Origin: Vermamoeba vermiformis | Lineage: Eukaryota > Tubulinea > Echinamoebida | Assembly: GCA_045837725.1 (NCBI GenBank) | Contig: JBEWZL010000179.1 | Location: 372,001 to 436,000 of the forward strand | Reading direction: 5' to 3' | Length of the DNA: 64,000 nucleotides | Part shown: positions 47,035-57,972 of the stretch, one piece after another | Layout of the letters: every line of letters starts with the position of its first letter | How positions within the stretch are numbered: the stretch's first letter is position 1 | The notes under the pieces: generated by a model | The model's input: the letters and a program-made list of their open reading frames with translations, nothing else | What the model was told of the DNA's origin: nothing | Databases searched by the model: none | Position numbers and translations under genes: made by a program

Positions 47035-48404
47035 ATGAGCAACGAACAACAATTCAAAGCATGGGCTGCCTTAGAACCAAAGGCTAAATTGACTGAATGG
47101 TCTTATACTCCTCGTCCTATTGGTCCTCGTGATGTCGAGATTGACATCACTCATTGCGGAATGTGCGGTACTGGTAAGTTCCCCGAAGATATTGGGATTT
47201 TTTTCACATCTGGTTACAGACATTCAAATGATTGACAATGGCTTGGGGTACTCGCGATTTCCTTTGGTGCCAGGTAATAAATCGATATAGTTTAATTGTA
47301 AGTTGTACTAATAATCGATTAAGGCCATGAAATTGTGGGCAATGTCACTCGTGTTGGCTCCGAAGTGACACGTGTCAAACTCGGTCAACGAGTCGGAGTT
47401 GGTCCACAAGTGCAATCGTGTCACGAGTGCAAGAACTGCTTGGACCATCAAGAGTCCTACTGCACCAAACTCGTGTTCACGTACCTCGGTGTTTATCCTG
47501 ATGGTCAACGAGCCCACGGTGGTTACGCAACGTAAGACCTAGTCAACTATATTATACTCTATGTTGATCTAATACGGCTTGAAGTAACGTGCGCGTCGAC
47601 GAGCGATTCACCTTTGTGATTCCCGAGAACTTGAAGTCTGAGGTACGCGTCCTATTTGTTGTTTCTCATCGCTATTCATTAGAACAATGCACTTATTCCT
47701 TATTAGGAAGTCGCACCCTTGTTGTGCATCGGCGTCACTGCCTACGCACCGTTCAAGCACAACAATGTTGGCCCAGGCAAGAGAGTCGGAGTGATTGGCA
47801 TTGGTGGTGTGGGCCATGTCGCACTCAAGTTTGCACGAGCATTGGGTGCTGAAGTTTACGCCATTTCAACTTCTGCTTCGAAAGAAGAAGAGGCCAAGAA
47901 ACTCGGTGCTCATCACTTCATCAACACCAACGACAAAGAGAGCTTGGCTAAGGTACGCCAATCATTCATATTTGTCTTATAGGTCTCGGGCCTAACAACT
48001 TCCATCAGTACCAAAACCATTTGGACTTGATCTTGTGCACGATGACCAACGAGAATGTAGACTGGAACTCGTTCTTTGGTCTGTTGCGCCGTGAAGGTGT
48101 GTTCCATCTGATTGGTGCGTTGGCCCATCCTATTCCATTGAACACTGGTACTTTCTTATTCAAGTAAGTTATATCACGTTTCGCTCGAGTTACCATTGCT
48201 CGATCTAACTTTTTGGTCAGGCGCGCGAATTTCTCCGGATCTTTCATTGGAAGTCCAGATGAAACGGATGAGATGTTGGCTATCGCTAGTAAGCATAACA
48301 TTACTGCTAATGTCCAAGTATGGCCTATTGAGAAGGTTAACGAAGCGATCGACAACTTCAGAAAAGGCAATCCGAGATACAGATACGTATTGCAATTGAA
48401 ATAG
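47035..48404 (+). CDS. Zinc alcohol dehydrogenase, CAD type, copy 1
   Basis: Seven exons: 47035-47173, 47220-47273, 47324-47531, 47585-47642, 47707-47952, 48009-48163 and 48221-48404, 347 residues. Catalytic zinc ligands are in HCGMCGTD and GHE; structural zinc is held by CHECKNCLDHQESYC (C-x2-C-x2-C-x7-C). The coenzyme fold has GIGGVGH and the [15 protein letters not shown] strand-helix, as in NADP-dependent cinnamyl-alcohol-dehydrogenase/YahK/ADH6 enzymes, which reduce aliphatic or aromatic aldehydes. First of five tandem paralogues. It is the most divergent, with extra residues (YPDGQRAHGG) and a shorter shared block (47824-47925). Relative to copies 3-5 it has lost the intron after the KLG/KVG codons. 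Confidence 0.93.
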
Positions 48405-48905
48405 ACAGATAATATTGTCTCTTATAAGAAACAATAACATACCTATGTTTATTCATTTAAATAAATGCCCATTTAGATGGAAGTTAGTGGTGCTCTATCA
48501 TGATCCGGCCACAAACGCGTGACTGGAGCTTTTTCTTGCCAACTAGTTCAGGTATTCTGATTTTACCAGCCGTAACATTAAAATTCCTGTTTCTCGAAGT
48601 TACAAGCATTGCTTACTATGGAAAAACGGAGAAATCATACAAGTTAGTCTAACGTAGATCGCTTCTTATCTTTCGGAATTATACTTCGCTAAAATAATGA
48701 CACCTACGGTCTTGATGCGAAGCTTCGATAACAACTAGGTTCCGAGTTCTAGCAGATCCACGGTGAAATTTCAGTATCGAAGGTTCTCCGTGGTACACAC
48801 ATCGGTAACCGTTGTGTACCATGCTTGGGACATATAAATCGCTTATCTAACAGGTCATTCAATTTCATCAAGCAAACAAACAACTGAACAACAAATCATT
48901 CAAAA
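48405..48905. other. Spacer between ADH copies 1 and 2, about 500 bp
   Basis: Non-coding. The only feature seen is an inverted repeat at 48791-48821 in the presumed promoter of copy 2. Confidence 0.6.
48791..48821. promoter_or_regulatory. Inverted repeat upstream of ADH copy 2
   Basis: TGGTACACA at 48791-48799 and its exact reverse complement TGTGTACCA at 48813-48821 flank a GGTAACC centre, about 85 bp before the start codon at 48906. This geometry suits a dimeric regulator or a hairpin in the leader. Confidence 0.5.
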
Positions 48906-50276
48906 ATGAGCAACGAACAACAATTCAAAGCGTGGGCTGCATTCGAACCAAAGGGACAATTGTCTGAATGGTCCTATACTCCTCGTCCTATTGGTCCTAA
49001 CGACGTTGAGATCGACATCACTCATTGCGGCATGTGTGCTAGTGGTAAGTATCGGGATCTAGCAAAACAGCGCGATCTAACTAGGATCCAGATCTCCACA
49101 CCATTGACTCTGGTTGGGGTCCTACCAAATACCCAGTAGTCGCTGGTCATGAAATCCTCGGCACCGTCAAGCAAGTTGGTTCAAGTGTCACGAAATTCAA
49201 AGTTGGTCAACGTGTCGCAGTTGGTGCTCAAGTTGGCTCTTGTCACTCGTGCGAGAGTTGCAACGAACACTGGGAAGCTTACTGCCCGACGGCTACTTAC
49301 ACGTACAATAGCAAGTACCCCGATGGTACTGCCACATACGGTGGTTATGCCAAGTAAGTCATAGTTCAGACTTCAATATTCTGTTTTTCCGAAATTATTT
49401 ATAAATAACATTTCCTTTTTTAGAAATATTCGTGTCGAAGACCAGTTCGTTTTCGCCGTTCCAGAGAACTTGAAGTCAGAAGTAAGTCATCATGATGACA
49501 ATTGTCGAGGTTGGACTCGTAATTTGACACTTTTCCATTTTAGGAAGCTGCACCGCTCTTGTGCGCTGGTATCACTGTCTACTCGCCGCTCAAGTACTTC
49601 GGAGCAGGCCCTGGCAAAAAGGTCGGAATTATTGGTATCGGAGGTCTGGGTCATTTGGGTCTCAAGTTTGCACGAGCATTGGGTGCTGAAGTTTACGCCA
49701 TTTCAACTTCTGCTTCGAAAGAAGAAGAGGCCAAGAAACTCGGTGCTCATCACTTCATCAATACCAACGACAAAGACGCTGTTGCTAAGGTACGTGAAAA
49801 AATCGAAAAAAATATCTTCGACCCAACTGTGAAATTTCGGCAAACGAATCGGAATCGAACATAAGTTAATTTATTCGTATTGCAGTATGCCAATAGTCTC
49901 GATTTGATCGTGTGCACAGCCAACGGTCCCAACATGGACTTCAACGCGTACCTCACTCTCTTGCGCCGCGACGGAACTTTCACATTGGTCGGTGCACCTG
50001 AAGTTCCTTTGACACTTCAATTCTTCCCGCTGTTGTTCAAGTACGTGCTAAACTTATGCAATTATTACAATAACAAGCGCTAATAAGTCTTGCAGGCGAT
50101 TGAAGTTTGCTGGTTCGTTGATTGGCAGCCCTAATGAAATCGAAGAGATGTTAGCGTTGTCTAGCAAGAACAATATCGCAGCTGATGTTCAAGTGTGGCC
50201 CATTGAGAAGGTCAACGAAGCTATTGCCAGCTTCAGAAAGGGAGATCCGAGATACAGATACGTGTTGAAGTTGTAA
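48906..50276 (+). CDS. Zinc alcohol dehydrogenase, CAD type, copy 2 (lacks two introns)
   Basis: Six exons: 48906-49044, 49092-49353, 49424-49481, 49544-49789, 49886-50040 and 50096-50276, 346 residues. Zinc ligands ([26 protein letters not shown]) and coenzyme motif GIGGLGH are intact. Exon 2 runs uninterrupted across both positions where copies 3, 4 and 5 have introns (after the VPG codons and after the KVG codons). The nucleotide block 49598-49761 is nearly identical to the same block in copies 3-5. The intron after it (49790-49885) is recognisably similar to that of copy 4. It probably has the same aldehyde reductase activity as the other copies. Confidence 0.94.
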
Positions 50277-50812
50277 ATAAAGAGAGACAATTAGACTAGT
50301 GAAGAAAAAATATATTGAGCTTGGATGTCGTCGCAACACGATGTGTAGGGAGTACAATTTTCCTCCGTAAAAAATTTGAGCCGATCTATCTACAGTGCCT
50401 TGTTTCTAGTCAAAAAATTGAAAACGCCTTTTGGCTCGTTTCGCGCATATATGAAGTTGGCGCAGCGATCCGAAACATTACAACGGAGTACACATCCGCT
50501 TTGTGCATCCGTACTTCTAGAGAGTCACTTGTGACTAGAAAAATTAAATTTTTAAAAATTCGATTCAGACCTCGGTATCGATAAAAAAACAGCAAATTTT
50601 TACTTTTTATCGGTTACCTCTTAAGGTCTGTTACGAGACCTTTCTTTCCAGTACTAGTAGCTGACCTTAAATAATTATTCTCGGAGATTCGGAAAGGAGA
50701 TGTGTGAACTACGCCGAGATAAATGTTCTGGAAGCAGAATTTCGCCCTACAAAAACAAATCAAATTTCGCCATTTTAGTAATAAGTATAGTTTAAGAACA
50801 ACATAAAGCATA
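50277..50812. other. Spacer between ADH copies 2 and 3, about 535 bp
   Basis: Non-coding and AT-rich. No repeat, element or conserved promoter motif shared with the other ADH upstream regions was recognised. Confidence 0.55.
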
Positions 50813-52282
50813 ATGAGCAACGAACAACAATTCAAAGCGTGGGCTGCATTTGAACCTAAAGGACAATTGACCGAATGGTCTTATACTCCTCGTCCTATTG
50901 GTCCTCGTGATGTCGAGATTGAAATTACACATTGCGGTATTTGTGCCACTGGTATGTGCCTACAATAATATGAATTATCTGTATTTTTATCTAATTTGCT
51001 AATGCCGATTTTTAGACATCCATCGAATGGATTCAGGTTGGGGTCCCACGAGATACCCGATCGTTCCTGGTAATATAATTAATTTATTACTATTATTTCC
51101 GATATTCTGACTAATTTTTTGTTTGCAGGACACGAAATTATTGGTACTGTAACTCACGTTGGATCTGAAGTTACCCGGTTCAAAGTTGGTATGTTAAATT
51201 ATAACCTAATTTAATATATTCAGTACTAACTACGACTAGGACAACGTGTTGGTGTTGGAGCGCAATGCCAGTCGTGCCATCAATGCGAGGATTGTCACGA
51301 GCACCTTGAGGCTTATTGCGATAAAAAAGTTCCGACTTATGGCGGCACTTTCGCTGATGGTACATTCAGTTATGGAGGTTATGCTAAGTAAGTGTATAAT
51401 ATTATAAATAGTCTAAATACTAACTGAATTTAATTTTAGAAATATTCGAGTTGACGAGCGATTTTCATTCGCTATCCCAGAGAATATTTCATCAGAGGTC
51501 AGTATATTCTTATAATATAATAATATATGTAATTCTTACGATATTTAACAATAGGAAGCTGCACCTCTCTTGTGCGCAGGAATTACAATGTACGATCCGT
51601 TGAAACATTTCGGAGCAGGCCCCGGCAAAAAGGTCGGTATTGTTGGTATTGGCGGTCTGGGTCATTTGGGTCTCAAGTTCGCACGAGCATTGGGTGCTGA
51701 AGTTTACGCCATTTCAACTTCTGCTTCGAAAGAAGAAGAGGCCAAGAAACTCGGTGCTCATCACTTCATCAACACTAAAAGTAAAGAAGATGTCGCTAAG
51801 GTAAGTCAATATATTAGTTTATAATATCATTTAGTAATTAAAGTTATGTTTGACTTTCGAATTTTTTTTCTGATCGGATCTTGTATTTCAGCATCGAAGA
51901 CAACTCGATTTAATCATCTCGACATTGGACGGTGATGTGGACTGGGGCATGTATATTAGTATGGTCAAGCGCGATGGCCAATTCGTCATAGTTGGCGTTC
52001 CTGAAACAAAAATTCAAATTCCTGCTTTTGCGTTGATCTCAAGGTAATGCGTACAAATCATGATTATGTTGTATTAATATATTATATAGACGAGTTAACT
52101 TCGCTGGTTCGTTTATTGGCAGTCCTAATGGAATTGAAGAGATGTTGGCCTTGGCGAGCAAAGAGAATATTGTCGCTAATGTTCAAGTATGGCCTATTGA
52201 GAAAATTAACGAAGCAATCGAGAATTTTAGAAAGGGTAATCCGAGATATAGATATGTTTTGGAGTTGAAAGCTCGTCTATAA
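50813..52282 (+). CDS. Zinc alcohol dehydrogenase, CAD type, copy 3
   Basis: Eight exons: 50813-50951, 51016-51069, 51129-51188, 51240-51387, 51440-51497, 51555-51800, 51892-52043 and 52090-52282, 349 residues. This is the full eight-exon pattern shared with copies 4 and 5. Zinc ligands are in HCGICATD, GHE and [15 protein letters not shown]; the coenzyme motif is GIGGLGH. The C-terminus is extended by ARL after the ELK end seen in relatives. The shared block at 51609-51772 differs from copies 2 and 5 at a few bases only. The last exon is very close to that of copy 4. Confidence 0.94.
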
Positions 52283-52562
52283 AACGTACCAAGATCCGGA
52301 GTTTACAAGAACCAGATTTGACGGCGTGCCTTTCTGCTTATTTTCATTTTTCGAGCAACTACTTACGAAAATTAATTGTAATCTTGCCGAAACGAACACC
52401 TGGTGCCAAATTTGATTCGGCTTTTTGTACATCCGTCGAGTTTTCTGAGGCAATTAGAAGAAATATCGATAATTTGTGCTACGCAAAGATATTTAAAGGC
52501 AAGTTGTTATCGGCACTATTCACTAACAAACCTACCAACAAACAACAACAAACGACTTCAAA

Positions 52563-52784
52563 ATGAGCGACAATTATTACCACGCTGTTAAAGCCACGGA
52601 TGCCGCTATGGGCGAAGAGGCTCACCACTACAACGCTGAGGCCGCTAAATATCGAGCCAAAGATCCTACTAGAGGCATTGTTGAACGCGCCGAAGCTACT
52701 GGCCACTATGTCTCGGAGAAGATGAAAGAAGGCGGCGACAATCTCTCTTATCATCACCACAATGAGCAAGCAAAGCACTTTTAA
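52563..52784 (+). CDS. Small hydrophilic His/Glu-rich protein
   Basis: A 73-residue intronless frame with a good start context (cttcaaaATGag) after a CA-rich leader like those of the ADH genes. It contains HHYNAEAAKY, ERAEATGHYVSEK and ends YHHHNEQAKHF: a charged, Ala/His/Glu-rich sequence without Cys or hydrophobic core, compatible with a stress-induced disordered or amphipathic-helix protein (LEA-like). The family is not recognised. It sits inside the ADH cluster on the same strand. Confidence 0.6.
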   Translation: MSDNYYHAVKATDAAMGEEAHHYNAEAAKYRAKDPTRGIVERAEATGHYVSEKMKEGGDNLSYHHHNEQAKHF

Positions 52785-53096
52785 ATATACCCAAGTATAT
52801 ATAATGTAAATAAAAAACATTACAACTAGATTACAATGACTTTGTACCTCTGGCACCTTTTTTTTTTGGCCGGATCGCCAAGTCAGATCCAACTGACCAG
52901 AAATTTGAGTATACTGCTCTTATAAATCTACTATTTGTCGGAGGGTAGTGTAATAGATGTTTCAGGATTCCGTCCGTTCCAAAGAATGACATTCTACGAG
53001 GAACTTTCTTTTCGGCTCATTTTCAAATAAATTGGAGCACGAAAATAATGCCAGAGAAATGGGCACTGATGAATTTATTAAATAAAATATCCTGCG
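52785..53096. other. Spacer, about 310 bp
   Basis: Non-coding. It includes a T-rich tract near 52858-52868. Nothing else was seen. Confidence 0.55.
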
Positions 53097-54516
53097 ATGG
53101 AGAGAAATCATCAATTTGGAACTCTTCCTCCCGAGGTTTGGTGTCACATCCTTTCTTACACTCAAGATATTAATGATGTGGTCGATCAAAAATTCGTCAA
53201 TCGATTATTTTATCACGAACTTGCTTCGAGGGACCCATTCAAGGCCTTAGATAGTTCGCTTAAAATTTCAAAAGGTAAATAAATTATATTATTGCGTAAT
53301 TTATTTATGTTTGATTCATACAGAATGCATAAAACACTTAACCAGCAGAGATACATTGTATTCTCTTCCTCGAGAGTATTTATACCTGTAAGTACAATTC
53401 CATCCGAATCTGCAACGATTTAACCAGATGTTCTTAGAGCGCAGCGCAGCTCAATTAGCGTCGTGCACAACAATGAATTTCATTTCAAAACTATCTTCCT
53501 TGGTGCATCTGGCGTCGGAAAATCAGCGTTTTTGACCTCTTTTGTTGTACGTTCTTGTCCAGATTTACTTCGCTGTCTAACCTAATGGCTTCCAGAAAGG
53601 GCGATTTGAAGAACTATATGAAGGGACTATAGGATGTGCATTTGTAAGTAGAACAATTGACGTCGCAGGCTAGTTACTGATACAAGACTAGTTCACGAAG
53701 AAGCTCGTGGATCAGGATAGAATTGCCACTAAATTTGAACTCGTAAGACTATTAACTTCCATTATGATCGGTCTAATGATCTAATAATCTAATAATTTAA
53801 TTTAGTGGGACACTGCTGGCGTAAGTTCAATTAAATGACACGTGTCAAATCTGCTGATCCACGTAACTAATTTGACTGCCGTTCAGCAAGAAAGATTCGC
53901 GAGTTTATCACCCATCTACTACAGGCACGCGCGTGCAGTGCTGCTCTGTTTCAGCATTGACGATAGAAAGAGCCTCGTCTCGCTCTTGACTCGGTTCTTG
54001 CCCGAGGTGTGCAATTCGTTTAAAAGCAACAACCCCGAGGACCAGCCAGTGATGTACTTGTTGGGACTCAAATCTGATCTCGAAGGGAAGCGAGACGTAT
54101 CGACCACTGAAGCGAAGGTGAGACTCAAGTCAACTTGACACGTGTCAATAGATATTTTTCACGTGTCAAAAACTACGAACCAATTTTTATCTCAAAATAG
54201 TTAAACCTACTTTTTCCTTCTATTTGTCGTCATATCGTTTGTTACTGATGCTCTTATCCAGTTTATTGCCCGAGCACTGAAGATGAAGTACTTTGAGTGC
54301 TCAGCGAAGTTAGGTCACAATGTGAATGAAGTCATGGAGTCGTTGAAAGACGATCTGCTCAAAGCTGTTCGGTACGTTTGCGAACACTAATAAGACCATC
54401 ATTTGCTTTCATATATAACATATTATTATAGGGTGCCTGGATTGGAGGTCCCCGCTCCTGTACGAACTCCAGAGAGACCCAAGATTACACATATTTGCTG
54501 GTGTTCGATACAATAA
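53097..54516 (+). CDS. F-box domain fused to a Rab-like GTPase with a C-terminal CaaX box
   Basis: Nine exons: 53097-53274, 53324-53387, 53438-53546, 53596-53643, 53692-53742, 53806-53820, 53887-54117, 54262-54371 and 54432-54516, 296 residues with all phases consistent. An F-box-like region opens the protein (GTLPPEVWCHILSY...QKFVNRLFYHEL, about 8-45). The GTPase domain then has P-loop GASGVGKS (103-110), switch I Thr in EGTIGCAF, WDTAGQE (151-157), an altered G4 motif LKSD (216-219, Asn replaced by Leu) and ECSAK for G5. The last four residues, CSIQ, form a CaaX-type prenylation signal. Sequence around YYRHARAVLLCFS is Rab/Rho-like. A membrane-tethered, GTP-switched SCF substrate receptor is the natural inference. 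The 15-nt exon 53806-53820 codes WDTAG. Confidence 0.87.
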
Positions 54517-54893
54517 GCACTAGCAGTCGTTTTTTTTGACAGCACAATTTCGCTCGACTTGGATCATTTGCATAAAAACGAACTTTAAGATGTGGATCTC
54601 AAAGTGCGTGATAACGTAATTGTACGTAGAATGCGATTTTGTGCCCACGTGCGCGAATATGTTTAAATTATAGAACTCGCGCAACTTGTCGTCGTCAACC
54701 ACCATGAACGCAATGTCAAGTGCCACGGTGTCATCGAGTTTGTGTGGCTTGTTGAGCATTGACGAGTGAACCAAAGACCGACACCATCTTCCCTGCGTCT
54801 TCTCAGTAGTAATGATTTCACCTACACGAGCATCATTGGTTCAGGAGTCTTTCCTTTATTTATTGTATAGTTTCACAAATGATCTCTGACCTA
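54517..54893 (-). other. Spacer with an orphan minus-strand open frame
   Basis: Between convergent genes, a minus-strand frame runs from about 54830 to 54520. Its first ATG (54774) leaves 84 residues including HKLDDTVALDIAFMVVDDDK. It has no recognised family and no clear promoter. It may be a remnant or a chance frame. Confidence 0.3.
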
Positions 54894-57030
54894 TTAGTTG
54901 TTCTTAGCGAATTTGGGGTTGATACCAGCCAAAATTGACGGGTTGAATAGCACTGTGGCAGTCACTTCAGCGACACTTTTCGCCATCTCGTCCAATACTT
55001 GTGTGTCGATATTGTCAACAGTGTCGCACGCTTTATGGTAGCAAGGCTGATGATATAATAGGTTAGTTATTAGAAATCAAATGTGATGAAGTTGGATGCG
55101 TTGACACGATCCGGATCGTCAACTGCAGTCGAAGACGACTTACATCATAGGAAGCGTAAGCCACACCACCAAAGAGCTTTCTCTCCTCCAGAGTCTTTTT
55201 GCCCTCAGCACCAGTGAACAAACCACCAGCGGGAATGCCATTAGCAATGAAAGGAGCGTAGTCCGAACGACCGTCCAACGCGACCAACGTGAAGGCTAAG
55301 TCTTGGCTCTGGAAATAACCCTCGAACAGTTTTTGGGTCAAAGTTGAGCCGTTACGCAAGTCCTCAGGAGCAGTAGAACCATCACGAATGCCACGTATGA
55401 AGTTAGGCGAGCCCGACATGTCAAAGTTGAGGTTGAGCGCAATCCGAGCGAACTGATCCGGGTGATTGCGCTTCAAATCTCTGACGTAGTACTTTGAGCC
55501 AAGGAGACTTCGTTCTTCAGATCCCCACCATGCCAATCGCAGCTGAGCAGGTGAATCTTGCTTGAACATTTTAGTCTCAGCGACGATGCGCGCGAGAGCC
55601 AACAAAGTGGCAGTACCGGATCCGTTGTCATTGATACCAGGACCAGCAGGAACTGAGTCCAAGTGAGCACCGACGACAACAACAGGTCCTGAAGCAGGAC
55701 CAGACAAAGGTTCGGCGAGAATGTTGAAAGTCATGTTCTCTGTTGCAGAAATCTTGTTAATGCCGGAATTCATTCAGAACACGAAAAGTCCGCGAAAATA
55801 GAAAGAGATGTTTGGTTTTTGTAATGAATGACTTACTAATAATTACATTGTTACCAGTGACGTGAAGAGTGACAGGTTGGGTCTCGTGCAAATCTTTCAA
55901 CATTTTGCCAGTTTGGTTGGTGAGCGTAAATACGGGGAAAGTAACGTTGGACAAAGTTTCGGCAGACGGGAGGCCGGTTCTGTTGCTGTAAACCAACAAA
56001 GCACTAACATTGGCAGCCATCGCATGGAGCTGTCAGTGTCACGCAAAGTCAATGCCTGTCACGTGCTACAAAGTATTAAACAGTCGCGGACTTACGGTCT
56101 TTTGATCGTAGTCGCAGACACCTCGCAAAACGAGGGCAATGTTGCCTGCAGGGAAACCGGCCCAATCAACTGCATCGCAACCAACGTTTTGGACTAGAAA
56201 AATTTTTTTTCAGATCCAAAGTATTACTAAATTAGGAAAATGATTGAAATACGGCTCAATTTCTAATTGCTAGATTCACCAACCAAATTGTCATTCAGGA
56301 TTGACTTACCGACAGAAATGTTAGCAATAACGTCACCAGATCCGGAGAAGTAGACTTCCTCAAAGTCAATGTCGTAAGTGAAGTTGTACGGATTTGGGTT
56401 CACTATAGCTAACGTGGGCTTGGCAAGTTGACGGTATCTAACGTCGTATGGGAAGTCTTGACGCTCGACCTTGAAGTAGCCGTAGCTGTTCAACGTGTCC
56501 ATTACGTATTGACCAGTCACATTGTAACCTAAAAATAGCATTAGAATCGTTTCGGAGCGCTCCTTCGCAAGATCCAACCGTTAATTCGAATTTACGCAAG
56601 AATAACTTCTTAAATATTTATAATATTCTTACCGTCGGTTCCAACCGCTCGAGTTCCATTATTAGCGTAAGCAAGATCTTGCAGTGTTTGCTTAATTCGG
56701 AAAATTAGATCTAACGCCTAATAATTACATGACTGTGAGCGTACCAATGTCGTCATAATTTCTTCGATAGTCATGCGAGACGAGAAAGTTTGGTTTAATC
56801 CGACGGATGCATTTCCAGCAGGGGGCTCCGAATGTTGCCACACCGAGAAAGTAATGGCAGCGCCAACCAAAGCACCAAGGATTAAAATGCCCAATTATTA
56901 AAATATACATCCTGCCGCGAGAGCGCGCTTGCGGCTATAAATAAGATAAAGATTAGGACAAATCCAGATCACGATTGGTTAAACTTACGGGAGAGGCCAC
57001 TAAGGGCCGATTTTCTTCGTCGCTGTGCAT
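54894..57030 (-). CDS. M28 zinc aminopeptidase (aminopeptidase Y type) with N-terminal membrane anchor
   Basis: Exons on the minus strand: 57030-56989, 56934-56745, 56717-56633, 56528-56310, 56193-56096, 56029-55837, 55739-55144 and 55046-54894, about 500 residues. A short cytosolic tail (MHSDEENRPLVASP) precedes one membrane helix, so it is a type II protein. A PA domain (GFPAGNIALVLRGVC...) is inserted before the peptidase core. Zinc ligands and catalytic residues are in VVGAHLDSVP (His, Asp), INDNGSGTATLL (Asp), WWGSEERSLLGS (Glu-Glu) and CYHKACDTVDN (His). The reading frame does not continue through the membrane helix: joining needs a one-base shift near the GGG at 56890-56892. This could be a sequence error or a broken gene; everything downstream is intact. 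Confidence 0.88.
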
Positions 57031-57972
57031 TGCTGTTAACTGGTATGCTCAATATGCACATAAGAAGGTTTCGCACGGTTTCTTAGTGTGCATTCTTTGC
57101 CTTTTCTGATTAGCGCCGATCTGCAGAAATAAATTTCGTTTCAGATTTTTTTCTGTTTGGCTAACGCCTTATCAGTTTGACGACGTAATTAAGTTCAACT
57201 AGAGATATCCAGAATTGATTACTCATGCACGATCGCGTTACGTTAAAAATATAATGTAAAAATATATAATTAAGAATATTTTTGCTCATAGTGCTGTAAA
57301 TTGGACCTTGAACGGAAGTCGCCAGCTCAAAAAACTGCCGGTAAAAAAAAAATACATTTTTGGTACAACTTTCGCTGAAAAGTATAATAAACTTTTCTCG
57401 TAAAAAGCATTAGATCAGATTTCAAAAAGATTCACCTGTTGCGCAAAACAGGTTGACTGCTACCGACCAAGGACAGAAACCACTGCTCAATACTCTGTTG
57501 CAGAGTTTGAGCTGGCAAGTTGATCCAAAATCGCATTTTGAATTATTGAGCTTCGTTCGCAGCTTGATGAGTCTAGTAGGTATATAGTGTTACGTCTGTT
57601 GGTTCCAGAACTATAATTTTCGTACGAAATTACATTACTATTTTTGGATTGTGTTCTCGGAGAAACGGGCAAATACGTTTCTACGAGTGTTAGACAGTAA
57701 ACGGTGGAAAGAATGCACCATTATAACGGAGGATCGACTAGGAATCAATTCGCAAACTTGCGAGGTTCAAATCTGTATCAGTTTCGTAATTTCCGCCAGT
57801 TTTCTCAACTGTTGCCAGATCCGTTCACAAAAATCGAATGTTCCCTACCAGGGCTTGAGAAACTCGCATCAACTATAAAAACGATTTTTTTTTATTATTT
57901 GTTTCATTACCAAAGGAGCACTCCACAACTAATCCAGAACCACTAAGAAAGAAATCCGTTAACAATACAAAC
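57031..57972. other. Spacer upstream of ADH copy 4, about 940 bp
   Basis: Divergent region between the aminopeptidase and ADH copy 4. Short frames exist on both strands, but none is recognisable. No transposon ends or palindromes were noticed. Confidence 0.5.

Noticed and set aside
56896-56901. TAA TAA read as glutamine (alternative genetic code) in the aminopeptidase
   Set aside because: TAA and TAG clearly end other complete genes in the window, and a one-base shift explains the local anomaly better.
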